Source: Miscanthus floridulus (taxonomy: Eukaryota; Streptophyta; Magnoliopsida; Poales; Poaceae). Taken from it: a stretch of DNA of 64,000 nucleotides. Both the position numbers and the translations under genes were made by a program. Positions 22,067 to 33,132 of the stretch are shown here, piece after piece (position 1 is the stretch's first letter; every line of letters begins with the position of its first letter). The notes below the pieces were generated by a model that did not search any database, was not told the origin of the DNA, and saw only the letters and a list, made by a program, of their open reading frames with translations. The DNA lies in NCBI RefSeq assembly GCF_019320115.1, contig NC_089586.1, positions 2,876,804 through 2,940,803 on the forward strand. Direction: 5' to 3'.

Positions 22067-23934
22067 TAGGTTGCCTCTGTATCCCTAACCCTAACCGGGT
22101 AAAAGAAGAAAGAAAAACCACCGCCACCGCGCGGGGGGAAAAGATGATAGCACCGCTGTTCTACACCGGCGCACGGCAAGAACAGAAGAGATCCGTCTTC
22201 GGATCAGAGAAGAAGAAAATCAAGGGCCCACGGCACTTGAACCCTAACCCTAACTGGGTTAAAGAAAGGAGGAAAAGAAAAGGTTTTGGCCTTAAGATGA
22301 ACAGAGCCAAAACCCTAACCCCAGAACAAATCCCCATCCCATTCGGATGAACTCCGAAAAGAAAAGACAGATCACAAAAGCAAATCAGAGAAAGGGGAAA
22401 AGGGGAAGGTCGGATTCCGAACCCTAACCCTAGATCTAAACCCTAATCCCCATCACCGGTTCGGATAAGAGAATCAAGATCCAAATCGGAGAAGAAGGGG
22501 GAAAAAAGGGGGACAGTCCTACCTCGCCGCGTGAGAACCTTCGCCGGCGCGGGAGAAGAAGACCGAGCCGGGGAGCCGTTTTGCCCGGGCTCGGCAAAGG
22601 GGGCGCATTGGCCAGGCCGCTCGACGGCGGCGCGCTTACCCGTTGGGGAGCGCGCACGCCGGCGAGGGGGCCGGCGACGGCGCCGTGGCTGCTGTACTCG
22701 CTCGCTGCTCGCTCGGTTGTGCTCGCTGCGCTGAGAAAGAAAGAGCGGCGGAGAAAAGAGAGAGGAGCGGACGGTGAAGAATGTAACTGAACTAGGGTTT
22801 TCGAGCATCCGGCTGTAGCTGGGGGTTTTTGTTCGCACGAAAAGGTAGCTGAACCGTCGATCTTGATCGAACGGCTGCGAGTGACCGGGCCAGCGATGCG
22901 TCCCAGGCGGGCGCGTGCGGCCAAACGGCTTTGCCGACCCAGGCCCAGGTTGCGGCCTGGGTGCGGTCGGGGCGTCGCGCAAGGAAGATGGGCCGGGCCG
23001 TTTTGCTGGCTGGGCCGAAGGAATAGTAAAGAAATGAATCAGTTTTCATTTTTTCTTTTTCAGTAAATTTTTATTTCCTGGAAATTTGAAAATGCAAATT
23101 GGCTCAAAAGAAAAATAGAAAAATGTATTTTACCTGTGGGTAAAATTCAAGAAATTGAATGAAAGTTTTTTTCCGCTGCTAAAGAAAAGGTATATTCTCC
23201 AGTGATTTTGAACAGACATGATATTTAACTGGAGAAAAGAAAAGTTTTTCCAGTAAATGTTTATTTTCTGGAAATTGATTAATGGATTAATGGAAATAGA
23301 AAAAGCAATTTTCCCCGTGGGTAAAATTCAAGGAAAAGAGAGTTTTTCCATAGCCAAAGAAATTGTTTATTCTCCAGTGAATTTGTACCAACGTGATATT
23401 TAATTAGAGAAAAGAAAGTTTTTTCGCTGCTAAAGAAATTATTGATTCTCCAGTTATTTTGAACCAATGTGGTATTTAATTGGAGAAAAAGAGTTTTGTT
23501 ATGATTATGATGTTGTTATTTTCTGACCAACGTTGTTAATAACAATATCGTAATTTTAATGATTTATGCATTGATTCTACTTCTGCCCAACGGTGATGTA
23601 GAATTAGTGTATAAAAAAGTTGATAATGTTAATGATTTATGCATTATTTCTACTTCTGCCCAACGGTGATGTAGAATTAGTGTATAAGAAAAGTTGATAA
23701 AGTTAAAGATTTATACATTAATTCTATTTCTGCCCAACGATGATGTAGAATTAGTGTATAAGAATAATTGTATGTTTTGTTTTTGACCAACGTTGGAATC
23801 AAGGCATGCAAATGGTGTTATTTTTATGTTAAGAAAAGTTTTGACCTGGTTTTCATCTTGTCTAAGGTGGACTGAGTAGTCACCTCACCGTGTTCCACTG
23901 AGATTGTGGCACCGGTGAGGGAGACAAAAAGAGA
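22067..23934 (+). other. copia leader with telomere-like motifs and tandem repeats
   Basis: 22080-22450 contains several scattered CCCTAACCCTAAC-type motifs (about 22082, 22242, 22421, 22438). 22500-22800 is GC-rich, with open frames on both strands but no recognised domain. 23150-23500 repeats an ATTCTCCAGT....TATTTAATTGGAGAAAA unit about four times. 23560-23770 has three copies of a roughly 70-bp unit with TTCTGCCCAACGGTGATGTA. I see no gene. Confidence 0.6.
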
Positions 23935-24279
23935 ATGATGCCACTTGGACAACTAAAGAAAGAGATTTTGAATCCCAAAAGATGTCCTATGACTGTTGAA
24001 CATAGGAAGTGTGTCACTGGCAATAAGAAATGTTTGGCTGTGATAAAGAACATGATTGAACCTGCAATTGTGGGCTCAATCCCAGAGTGTGACACGGTCA
24101 CCGAGTACCTCGATAGAATAAAGAGTCAGTTCATTAGCTCTTCAAAGACATATGCTACCCAGCTGATAAAGCAGCTGGTCACAGAGTGTTACTCTGATAA
24201 TGGTGGCATAAGAGAGCTCACGATGCGTTGTCGAAATTATGGCACTATCGTTCAGGCCATATTTCGAGGGGAAGAATAG
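23935..24279 (+). pseudogene. copia gag fragment
   Basis: An open frame of 114 codons begins MMPLGQLKKEILNPK and contains CDTVTEYLDRIKSQF followed by STKTY-like residues (SSSKTYATQLIKQL), resembling the central part of copia gag (UBN2-type). It ends at a stop at 24277. The zinc knuckle and protease that should follow are missing; integrase sequence begins within about 130 bp. Confidence 0.65.
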
Positions 24280-24399
24280 AAAGACTAGTTAAGAATGATA
24301 TTCTTCATTAGAGCTCTCAGATTAAGAACAATGCAGAGAATGCATAAAAGTAAAGTATGTAAAAAGAATTAAGAAAAGATGACAAACGAAGCGTAGGAA

Positions 24400-25475
24400 T
24401 TCTACAGATTATTCACACAGACATCTGTGGTCAGTTTCCTATAAAGAGTGTGGATGGTAATGATTCGTTCATAACATTCACAGATGATTACTCCCGTTAT
24501 GTCTACATTTATCCAATCAAAGAAAGAATAGGAGCATTGGATAAATGTAGATATTTAAGGCAAAAGTTGAAATCCAACATAATTTAAAGACAAAGACAGT
24601 CAGGTCTGACCATGGGGGAGTACTACGGTCGGCATACCCTAATAGAATGGCATAGTAGCCCAGTATTCTACACCGGGCGAACCTTAGTAGAATATAGTAG
24701 CTAAAAGAATCAATCATACCCTGATGGATATGGTGGACAGTATGATAAGTTACTCCACCTTATAGTTGAGCCTATGAATGGAGGCATTAAAATCGCCATT
24801 CATATTCTCAATAGAGTATCAAGAAAGTCGGTGCCCAAAACACCGTATGAGTTGTGGACAGAAAGAGTACCCTCACTAAACCACTTGCGTGTGTGGGGGG
24901 GGAGCCCTGCTGAGGCTAAAATATTTAACCCAAACATAGGGAAGTTATATCCCAAAACAGTAAGTTGCCATTTGTTTGGCTACCAAAAAAGTCAAAAGGT
25001 TTTCGTTTTCTACTGTCCAGAGAGACACACAAAGTTTGTGGAAACGAGACACATTGTCTTTCTAGAGGACGAATTGATGAGGGGGAGCATGGTAGCTCGA
25101 GAAATTGACCTTGAAGTGAAGTGGGTGTAAGCGCCCACTCCAATGATTCATGAGCTAATTTTCTCACTACATGCTGTCGCTGCACCGACAGTGCAAGATA
25201 CTATGGTGTCAGCACCTGTTGTTATTTCACCTGTGGCAACAATGAATAAAAATGAGAAACCTGTTCTTCAGGATCCTATAGAACCTATTGCCACACATGA
25301 GGGGGAGCAACAACAACCTCAAACAGTAGATGTGCCAAATGTGGAGGCCCCTAGAAGGTCTCAAAGAGTTAGAAAATCAGCTATTTCTGCTGATTATGAA
25401 GTGTATTACACTAAGGAATTTCAAATGGAGGATGATCCCACCTCATTTGAAGAAGCCATGAGAAGTGATCATTCA
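24400..25475 (+). pseudogene. copia integrase, decayed
   Basis: IIHTDICGQFPIKSVDG (about 24407-24460) and FITFTDDYSRYVYIYPIKE hold the first two acidic residues of the D-D-E core. The core's middle is scrambled by stops and a duplicated-looking segment (24530-24720). The C-terminal part resumes with IAIHILNRVSRKSVPKTPYE, ELWTERVPSLNHLRVWG and the GKLYPKTVSCHLFGY region (24774-25130). The linker 25143-25475 contains EAPRRSQRVRKSA. No functional enzyme is possible. Confidence 0.85.
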
Positions 25476-26990
25476 TAAAAGTGGCTCGAGGCCATGGAAG
25501 ATGAAATGAAATCGATGAATGCCAATAGAGTTTGGGACTTAGAAATTATTCCTAAAGGAGCCAAAACAGTAGGCTGTAAATGGGTCTACAGAACAAAACT
25601 TGACTCTCAAGAGAATATAGAAACATATAAAGCATGACTTGTGGCAAAATACTTTATGTAAAAAGAAGGGATTGATTACAATGAGACCTTTTCTCCAGTC
25701 TCATGTAAAGTTTCCTTCAAAATCATAATGACATTAGTGGCATATTATGATTGAGAATTACATCAGATGGATGTAAAGACGGCATTTCTCAATGGAGACT
25801 TGGAGGAAAATGGTTACATGGCACAACTGAAAGGTTTTGTCATGGAAGGAAAAGAACGAATGGGATGCCGCCTAAAGAAATCCATTTATGGATTAAAGCA
25901 AGCTTGAAGACAGTGGTACTTAAAGTTTGATCAGTCAATAAAGAATTTTGGGTTTTAAAAAGAAAATGTAGAGGACAATTGTGTCTATGCAAAGTTTAAG
26001 AATAGGAAGTTTATCTTCCTTGTCCTGTATGTGGATGATATCTTACTTGCTAGTAGTGATGTCAGTCTACTACTGGAGACAAAGAAATTTGATATGAAAG
26101 ATCTTGGCGAAGCCTCGTTTGTTCTAGGGATCGAGATTCACCAAGATAGAAGAAAAATGGTATAAGGACTGTCACAAAAGACATATATGGAAAAGATCTT
26201 AAAGAAATTCGGTATGCACAAATGTAGTCCCTCACCTGCTCCTACAGTCAAGGGCGACAGATATAGGGATTTTAAATGCTCCAGGAACCAATATGAGCTC
26301 AATCGATAAAGTGAAAGTGGTTTCATATGCTTCAGCTATCGGAAGCTTGCAACATGCTCAAGTATGTACACGCCCTGACTTGGCATTTGTTACCGGGTTT
26401 TACTTGACAGATTCCAGAGGAATTATGGAATAGAACACTAAAATTGATAAAGAAAGCCTTGCGTTATTTGCAAGGAACGAAAGGCCTCATGATGACATAT
26501 AGAAGATCTGATTCACTCCACATGGTGTGATATTCAGATTCTGATTATGCGAGAGTGAATACATATCCAGACGTGGATTTTCTATCATCTCGCAAAGGGG
26601 AGCTATTTTATGGAAAAGCTCAAAGCAAACTGTCACTACATCGTCCACAATGTATGACGGTTTGTAGCGTGTTATGAGACAACGGGCAAGTGAACTAACT
26701 AACGAAGTTCATACCCGGTTTGAAGGTGGTTGACGACATCTATAAACCACTTAAAGTCATACTGCGACTATAATCTGGCAGTACAGTATGCTCACAACAT
26801 AAGTCAAGTGGTGCTGCCAAACACGTTGACATAGAGTATTATGTTGTGAAAGATAAAGTCCGGGATCAAGTCATAAGTCTTGAGCATATAAGAACAGAAA
26901 GAATGCTCGCGGATCCGCCTACAAAAGGCTTACCACCCAACATGTTCAGAGGACATGGTGTTCAGAGAACATGTAGCTAGCTTGGGTTTA
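25476..26990 (+). pseudogene. copia reverse transcriptase and RNase H, decayed
   Basis: The frame reads KWLEAMEDEMKSMNANRVWD, then [30 protein letters not shown] and [10 protein letters not shown]. The catalytic LYVDDILLASSD motif lies at about 26023-26060. RNase H-like sequence follows to about 26990 (ALRYLQGTKGLMMTY, DPPTKGLPPNMFRGH-like). At least a dozen in-frame stops and some frame changes are present. The catalytic YVDD is intact although the ORF is destroyed. Confidence 0.9.
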
Positions 26991-27179
26991 AGGGAAAGCC
27001 TAAAATATTCCTAGACAAAAGAAGACCCAAAGATAAATATCTATTTCAGAACAGAGTAGTGAGTTGTAGCTGTTAAGTCTATCGGCAATGGACCGTGACG
27101 ATGAGACATGCTCTATGAGCTAATCTGTAATGGAATGAACAAAAGTAAATGATATGAAAGTGAAAGATGGAATGAGATC

Positions 27180-27190
27180 AAGGGGGAGAA
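27180..27190 (+). other. copia polypurine tract
   Basis: AAGGGGGAGAA immediately precedes the 3' LTR. Confidence 0.85.
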
Positions 27191-27619
27191 TGTTAGTTGA
27201 TCTCCACCAATAAGCCCAACGGCCTATTGGGCCCTTATCTCTGCTCCCTGATCGGGGGAGCCCAACTCTAATCCGGTTGGTGGGCCCCTGTCACAGAGCA
27301 CACATAAAAGGAAGGTGGAGGTGAGGGCTCGGACTACAAGGTTGACCGTGAGCCGCCACACCCACCTACAGTAACCCTAAACTGATCTAAAGACCGTGCT
27401 GCCAGCGATGGGATGTGCCCCAACCACCGCCGTCGCACCTATGCAGGGTCACCACAGCGCCACTGGATCTACACCGGGCCACTGGTGATTGTCTCCGCGG
27501 CGCTGGACGCCTTCTACACCGACGGCATCGGCGTCAACACTGCTGATGCGCTGCAACAGAGAAAGGCGAGGAGCTTACCCGATCCTACGGTCACAGAGGT
27601 ACACACATCGATCCTAACA
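27191..27619 (+). repeat. copia 3' LTR (429 bp)
   Basis: It starts TGTTAGTTGATCTCC after the polypurine tract, ends GATCCTAACA, and is followed by the right target-duplication copy and the LRR coding sequence. Confidence 0.95.
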
Positions 27620-29205
27620 AGGGCAAGAAGTCAAGGTTTCCATCTAAGTTATTCATTGATAGATCAAGCCAGTTCAGAGCTGGGATATTGCCTAATGTTG
27701 CTGGTACTGAGCCAGACAATTGGTTCATTTGCAAATCTAGGAATGACAGTTCGGATAAATTCCCAAGAGAACTTGGAATTACACCTGTTAGCTGATTTTG
27801 CGTGAGATGTAGATATGAGAGATTTTGCATAAAGCCTATTTCCATAGGGATTTCACCAGTCAGTTTGTAGTAAGAGAAATCTAGATAAATCAGGCTTGTG
27901 AGATTGCCAAGAACAGCCGGGATAGATCCAACAAGGTAATTTCCACCCATGTAAAGTTCAATGAGAAATGGCAGCTGAGCCAACCATGTTGGCATAGCAT
28001 CTACAAAATAATTCGAGGAGATGGAGAGAGTTTCTAGGTATTGGCATGCTGCAAGCCCCACTGGAATCGGGCCTGCAAAGTTATTCCGACTTAGGGAAAA
28101 CGTGCGCAGCATCGGAAGGTTGAAGGTTGCATTGCGCGGAATTTGCCCTGTCAAATTGTTATGCGAGAGTACCAAGCCTTGCAGCCTCGACATATTATAG
28201 GTGGCTGAGGGTATCGTGCCAGAGAGGTGATTGCCACGCAGGTTCAAGTACTCAAGCATGGGAAGGGAGGCCACACCATGTGGTATGGGACCTGACAGGC
28301 TGTTGTTTCCAAGGTTGATGAACCACAGCGAAGGCGTGTTATTGAACAGATGTGGCGGTATCTGGCCACTCAACTCGTTCATATGCAGAGCTATCCTCAA
28401 AAGGCTTCCCAGATTCTGCAGCAACTGGGGCGGGATCTCGTCTGAGAGGTGGTTGTTACCTAGGTTAAGAAACTCGAGCTTTGTGAGGTTTCCTATGGTG
28501 GGTGGAATGGCACCGGATAGGCGGTTTTCGCCGAGGAGGAGCCACCGTAGCCGGGCGTAGCCTACCAAGATTGGCAGGAATGGGGCCGACGAGGCTGGTG
28601 TTTGTGAGGTCGAGAACGGAGAGGAAAGAAAGGTTACCGAGATGAGCCGTGAGCTCTCCTTTGAGGGGCACATCCGGCAACGATAGAGCCGTGACGCGCT
28701 GCCGGCGGTGGCTGCATGAGACGCCGGCCCAGCGACAGAAGGAGACGTTGCTTGTCCAGCTGTTGGCGAGGATGCCGAGAGGATCCGAGAGCTGGGCTCT
28801 GAAAGCCAGCAGTGCGTCGAGGTCGGTGGTGCTGCCGTTGGTGGATGGTGATGGAGTCAGACTCAGATCAGGACTTGGATAAGCGGAGGAGGATCCTGCT
28901 GCTGCAAGGGCTGTCAGCGACATGGCCAACAACACTGGCGTGAGCGTGACCATGATGGTTGCAGCGGCCATTGCTGATTTCATGAATGGCAATCTGGTCA
29001 CTGAGCGTCCTTCTTTCTATAGTTTGGTAGCTATCTAAATATAGCAACTTGCCTGAAATTTCTACAGGCCGGGTTTCATTTTCCAATATGCTATCGTTGA
29101 CTGACCTTGACCCTATACCTGTGTGCTGGCCAGCGGTTTGGTGCATCCACAGGCCAAAGATCGTCTACCTGAGGAAAACCTCCCCGGTCCTCTGAACCAT
29201 AGTAA

Positions 29206-29446
29206 GGCTGTTTAGTTCCCTCCCAAAATACCAAAATTTTCAAGATTATCCGTCACATCGAATCTTTGGACGCATGCATGAAGCATTAAATACAAATAAA
29301 AAATAAAACTAATTACACAGTTTAGACGAAATCCACGAGACGAATCTTTTAAGCCTAATTAAACTATGATTGAATACTAATTGCCAAATAACAACGAAAA
29401 TGCTACAGTATCATTTTGTCAAATTTTTCGGCAACCAAACTGGCCC
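29206..29446. mobile_element. Tourist-like MITE with TAA duplication
   Basis: The element is 241 bp between TAA copies at 29203-29205 and 29447-29449. Ends are GGCTGTTTAGTTCC and (reverse complement) GGGCCAGTTTGGTTG. The boundary is supported by a nearby related sequence without the insert at about 29551-29595 (CTCTGAACCACAGTAAATCC, then GGAATTTTGACTG). Confidence 0.8.
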
Positions 29447-29449
29447 TAA

Positions 29450-30493
29450 ATGCATGGAATTTTGACTGGATTGCAAATTTGGAATCCATGGAGTTGCAAA
29501 TTTGGAATCCATGGAATTCTGGATTCTGAAGGTCTTAGCTTTCCATAATTCCTCTGAACCACAGTAAATCCATGGAATTTTGACTGAATTTCCAGAATTA
29601 TCTGATCTGAATTCTGAAGGTCTTAGCTTTCCACGATGAATGCGTGTTGTTCCATTTATGACTTCTCTCTCTCTGGTCCAAAGTTAAATATATCATCTGC
29701 TATTCACTTATTGATTAAAAGCTTCGTAATCAGAAATTATTCTTTGAACAGTTTGCTGACTTGTTCGATGACAATGGACGTTGCCTAGTTTATCGGTGAA
29801 CCTACGACATACCTACTAATTGGTGAGGCCATCTCGACTCCCAACCAATCACCCATGATCGTCTGGGCAAATCATTTCATTGCTTATACTCCTTACCTCC
29901 CTGAATAATTAGATTCCTATTAAGTTTCGGACAGACTAGTGTAGCTGTCAAATGACCATATTACCCTTGATTAATTTGAGTTTCACCATTAAATTGCACA
30001 CTAATCGGTGTTTGGGTTACGTGCTGGTCACATTAATGGCCCTGTTCGTTTGAAATGCTGTGAGAAGAAAACATTGTTGGTTTGCTAAAAAGTACTGCTA
30101 AAGTAGTACAACAGAATAGGGCTATTTACTACTCATCCAGCCAGCTGGGATGCAGCATTAAATAGGATGAGAATACGAGGAGTATTAAACGGGATGGTGG
30201 ACCATCATCCTCCAAGAAACGACTTATTTGTGGTCAAATTTTTGTTTCAGATATTGATTCTTTCAGGTACAGAGAGAGTATATTGGAGGTAGTAGATTGA
30301 GTATGGATGGCCAAAAGGCATGAGGCCTAGGCTGGTAAATGGCCTCATATTTTGGCCTGACCCAGACACAGGCACACTCTAAAACATGCCTGTGCTGGTC
30401 TAGCTCGTGAGGCGTGCCATGTTTGGGACACTGTTGGGCACTCTGGGCAACACAAAGAACGACCCATTTATGAGGTGGTCTCGTAGGTCCGTA
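29450..30493. other. intergenic DNA with local duplications, no gene
   Basis: 29450-29640 holds partial duplications of an ATTCTGAAGGTCTTAGCTTT block and a GGAATTTTGACTG block. A GGCCCTGTTCGTTTGAAATGC MITE-like end occurs at 30036. No ORF has recognisable content. Confidence 0.45.
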
Positions 30494-31222
30494 CAGGGAT
30501 GGCGATGGGTATTCGAAACTTGACAACCCATCAAGTTTTACCTGATAAGAGCAAGTATAATAGCAGGCTGTAAGCCGACTAAATGCTGAGGTGGAGGAGA
30601 GGGGGGAGGAGAGAAAGGAGAAGTGGGTTGTAAGCTTACAGCCGGCTTGGGCACAAGAACCAAGAAAGTCTGTGAGAAAGACAAGTAGGCCATGTATTAA
30701 CTGTAAAGAGCTAACCACTGTACGAGTGGGCTGAGAGAAGGCTGCAAAGAACCTTACAGCCAACAAGCTGGCTGTATTATTAGCCTTGCTCTAAAAAGGC
30801 GGGTATTAGAAGATATCTTCATCCGCGAATATGCTATTGAAACATACTACCCATACTTGTGTACCCGCGGGCAATTTTACCCATTTTAGCAATACATGTC
30901 TTCATTGTTACTACAAAACACACACACACACACACATATATATATGACTATTATACTATTAGTTAGTGAACTTTTTGTTACTATGTTATAATTGTTGTTA
31001 TCTATTCACGAATAATTTAGGATATAGGATTTTAATAATATAATATATTCAAGTTTTTTTTGTTTGTAGCGGGTTGAGTATTTATAACCATGCGTGTACG
31101 GGTATGGATAAATTCATTTACCATGTGTGTGGAAACATGTATTTTAGCGGGTATAATTTTGTGACGTGGATATGGGTGTGGGATGGCACTACCTGACGCG
31201 TATATACCTGTTACCATCTCTA
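30494..31222. mobile_element. hAT-like DNA transposon remnant, non-coding
   Basis: Ends are CAGGGATGGCGATGGGTA and (reverse complement) TAGAGATGGTAACAGGTATA. The flanking 8-mers GGTCCGTA (30486-30493) and GGCCCGCA (31223-31230) agree at 6 of 8. It is 729 bp including a nested 243-bp Tourist MITE and an (AC)n(AT)n microsatellite near 30918-30945. There is no transposase. Confidence 0.7.
30549..30791. mobile_element. Tourist-like MITE nested in the hAT remnant
   Basis: The element is 243 bp flanked by TAA (30546-30548 and 30792-30794). The terminal inverted repeats are GAGCAAGTATAATAGCAGGC and (reverse complement) GAGCAAGGCTAATAATACAG. Confidence 0.85.
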
Positions 31223-31230
31223 GGCCCGCA

Positions 31231-31891
31231 ACCCCACTCCAAATAAAAAGTTTTCTGGCCAGCGGTGAACCCTAGCCAACCCTTCGATCCACCCCTGCTC
31301 AAACCTCTACTTCTAGTCACTTTGGATTCTCGCCAACCTTCCTTCTCCCTTCATAGCTACACCACTCACTTTTCGTTCCCTTGCTAGTCCCCATCTCCTC
31401 TGCACACCCATTCTAAGCATCACTGCTCTTGTCCCTTCTCTCTCCTCCATCGCTCCTTGCCCCCTCCATTGGCACTCCCACAATGCGATATGGTGAGGGC
31501 TCATCGATGCTGACTATGTATAGATCCTTGATGTCGATTGCCTCTAGATTCATCATGTCTCCTCTGCTTTCGATGGCCTAGCTATTCCACCTCCAAATAA
31601 TCTTGATGAGGCGGCAGTGCTCACCATGCTGGCACAAGTCCAATGGGATCATCGGGTCGGCATGACACGATTAAATCATCGCGGTCCCCTGCCTAGGCCT
31701 TAGAGTGAGTCCATGGGCGGGCACAACATGGCACAACTTGCTTCTCATACTGTGTCAAACTGACCATCTTGCCATCTACAGTTGTGGTACTACTGCACGA
31801 GACAAAACAACATAGTGGATTGACATCGCATTTGTTTGGATGGTCCCTCTCGGCATTGATTTTGCAGAGCGCAAGGCAGCATGAAGTATCA
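31231..31891. other. intergenic DNA, no gene seen
   Basis: Pyrimidine-rich plus-strand sequence with small ORFs of no recognised content lies just left of the start of element C. Confidence 0.4.
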
Positions 31892-33106
31892 TGTTGGGGT
31901 TATGACCCCAGGGTGTCCCAAGGCACCGATTAGTTAGCAGGCCGCGTGGCCTGCAAAACAGCAAGCCAATGAAGGCCCGAACGATCGAGGCCCAGCGAAA
32001 GCCAAGCGGAGCGGGCCAGCCGCCAAGGCCGGGGTTATCCCCGACCTCTTCCATCCGCCTTAGTACACGACACTCACAAGATACACGACCTCTCCCCGTC
32101 ATGACCCCCGTAAGGGATGGGTGAGGTCGAGCGCAGCTAGGCATGCCTGCTTTGACAAGAGCAAGCAAGCCGCACTGACCCCGCAAGGACCGAGGGGACA
32201 GCAGTCACCTCGGTCCGGTCAGACACTGACCCTATGCCATGCCACACTGACAAGACAACACCGCACCACGGTGGCAATAGGTATGACACCAACCGTGAAA
32301 ATATGGACCGACTAGACGCTTGTACGATCTCACCCACTATGGGATAGGGATCCACGACAAGGGGCTCGATGAAGAGTCCATGCAGACTGGCAGAGTTCTC
32401 CAACCTCGATGATCGGGGTCGTGGCCCTCGGCCCTCGTAAAGCCACCAGGCGAACAACGACCTGGGGCGATTACCAACTTTGGGTACGACACCCCTAGGA
32501 ACCAGGAGACGATGACAAAGGCCACGACGGACATCACGTTGCATAGGATGGTTGACGAACCACCATCGAGGCTACAGTGCCACCACGGCCAACACAGTAG
32601 CGCCATGCCACACCCTGTCGCAACGTGGCCAGAAGACCATGACGATAGCCGTGATTGGACGTGCACCAGAAGACAGCATAGCTTGTAAGCCAAGTTAGCT
32701 AGGACCTCCCTCAGGCTCTTGATCCTTTGGTCGGGAGAACCTCCTGCTTTATATGCACCCTGGCCTCGAACTCTATATAAGGGCAGCCATGGCACCCTCT
32801 CCAGACATTCTGAATCCTCTACCATTTCATTCATTCACCATTGTAGTAGGGCTCCTAGAGCTTCTCTTCGGGTAGCCCTTCACCTAGCATAGGTCCTTCC
32901 ATCTCTTCCATTATTCTTGCACCCTCCATTGTAAGAACTTCAGAGCATTCAAGCGAGGAACACGCACTCGATCATCTCTGGGACTGGACAAAGGGCTCCA
33001 GCCTGAACCGGTATAAATCCTCATATCTATTGGATGCTACCATCGTCTTTCTAGAGCAGCACAACAATCGTATAAGTTTACTAGTCTGGTTTACGAAACA
33101 TCGACA
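31892..33106 (+). repeat. 5' LTR of element C (1,215 bp)
   Basis: It starts TGTTGGGGTTATGACCCC and ends AAACATCGACA directly before the PBS. A TATA box lies at 32774. Confidence 0.85.
32774..32782 (+). promoter_or_regulatory. TATA box of LTR C
   Basis: TATATAAGG on the plus strand, about 330 bp before the LTR end, in the transcription direction of C. Confidence 0.6.
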
Positions 33107-33108
33107 GT

Positions 33109-33126
33109 TGGCACGCTAGGTAGGGG
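33109..33126 (+). other. primer-binding site of element C
   Basis: TGGCACGCTAGGTAGGGG follows the LTR by two bases and resembles the TGGCGCGCCAGGTAGGGG site of grass gypsy elements. Confidence 0.65.
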
Positions 33127-33132
33127 GCAGTC

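Larger units (their letters stand above)
21625..27619 (+). mobile_element. Ty1/copia LTR retrotransposon inserted in the kinase gene
   Basis: The element is 5,995 bp with two 429-bp LTRs, flanked by AGGAC (21620-21624) and AGGGC (27620-27624), a 5-bp duplication with one change. The order is LTR, PBS, leader, gag piece, integrase, RT, RNase H, polypurine tract, LTR, which is the copia order (integrase before RT). I count 18 differences between the LTRs (about 4.2%), mostly transitions. Most of gag and the protease are missing and pol carries many stops, so the copy is non-autonomous. Confidence 0.93.
18964..29001 (-). pseudogene. LRR receptor-like kinase gene (XA21/LRR-XII type), split by three transposons
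   Basis: In intact relatives this is a plasma-membrane receptor kinase of pattern recognition or development. From 29001 downward come a signal peptide ([20 protein letters not shown]), an LRR N-terminal domain ([17 protein letters not shown], a CRWAGVSC motif) and about twenty LRRs with the xLxGxIPxxLGNLxxL pattern. Then follow a transmembrane segment ([20 protein letters not shown]) and the kinase, with [29 protein letters not shown] (non-RD, Cys before Asp), DFGIAK and GYMAP. A 130-bp GT-AG intron (19467-19338) precedes the last exon (19337-18964), ending in QQCGTQ. Insertions are copia 21625-27619, a SINE 20747-21089 and a MITE 20333-20510; one extra base lies near 28557. Removing the insertions and that base leaves 3,363 nt, 1,120 codons plus stop, the family length. 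As it stands it cannot encode the receptor. Confidence 0.92.

Noticed and set aside
22436..22982. ORFs of 162 and 179 codons on the minus strand in the copia leader
   Set aside because: Ser/Arg/Pro-rich shadow frames in a GC-rich leader, antisense to the element, with no recognisable domain.
24600..24720. Possible separate small insertion in the copia integrase core
   Set aside because: The sequence looks scrambled (GAATAGAATATAG-like motifs) but I found no inverted ends or target duplication, so decay is the simpler explanation.
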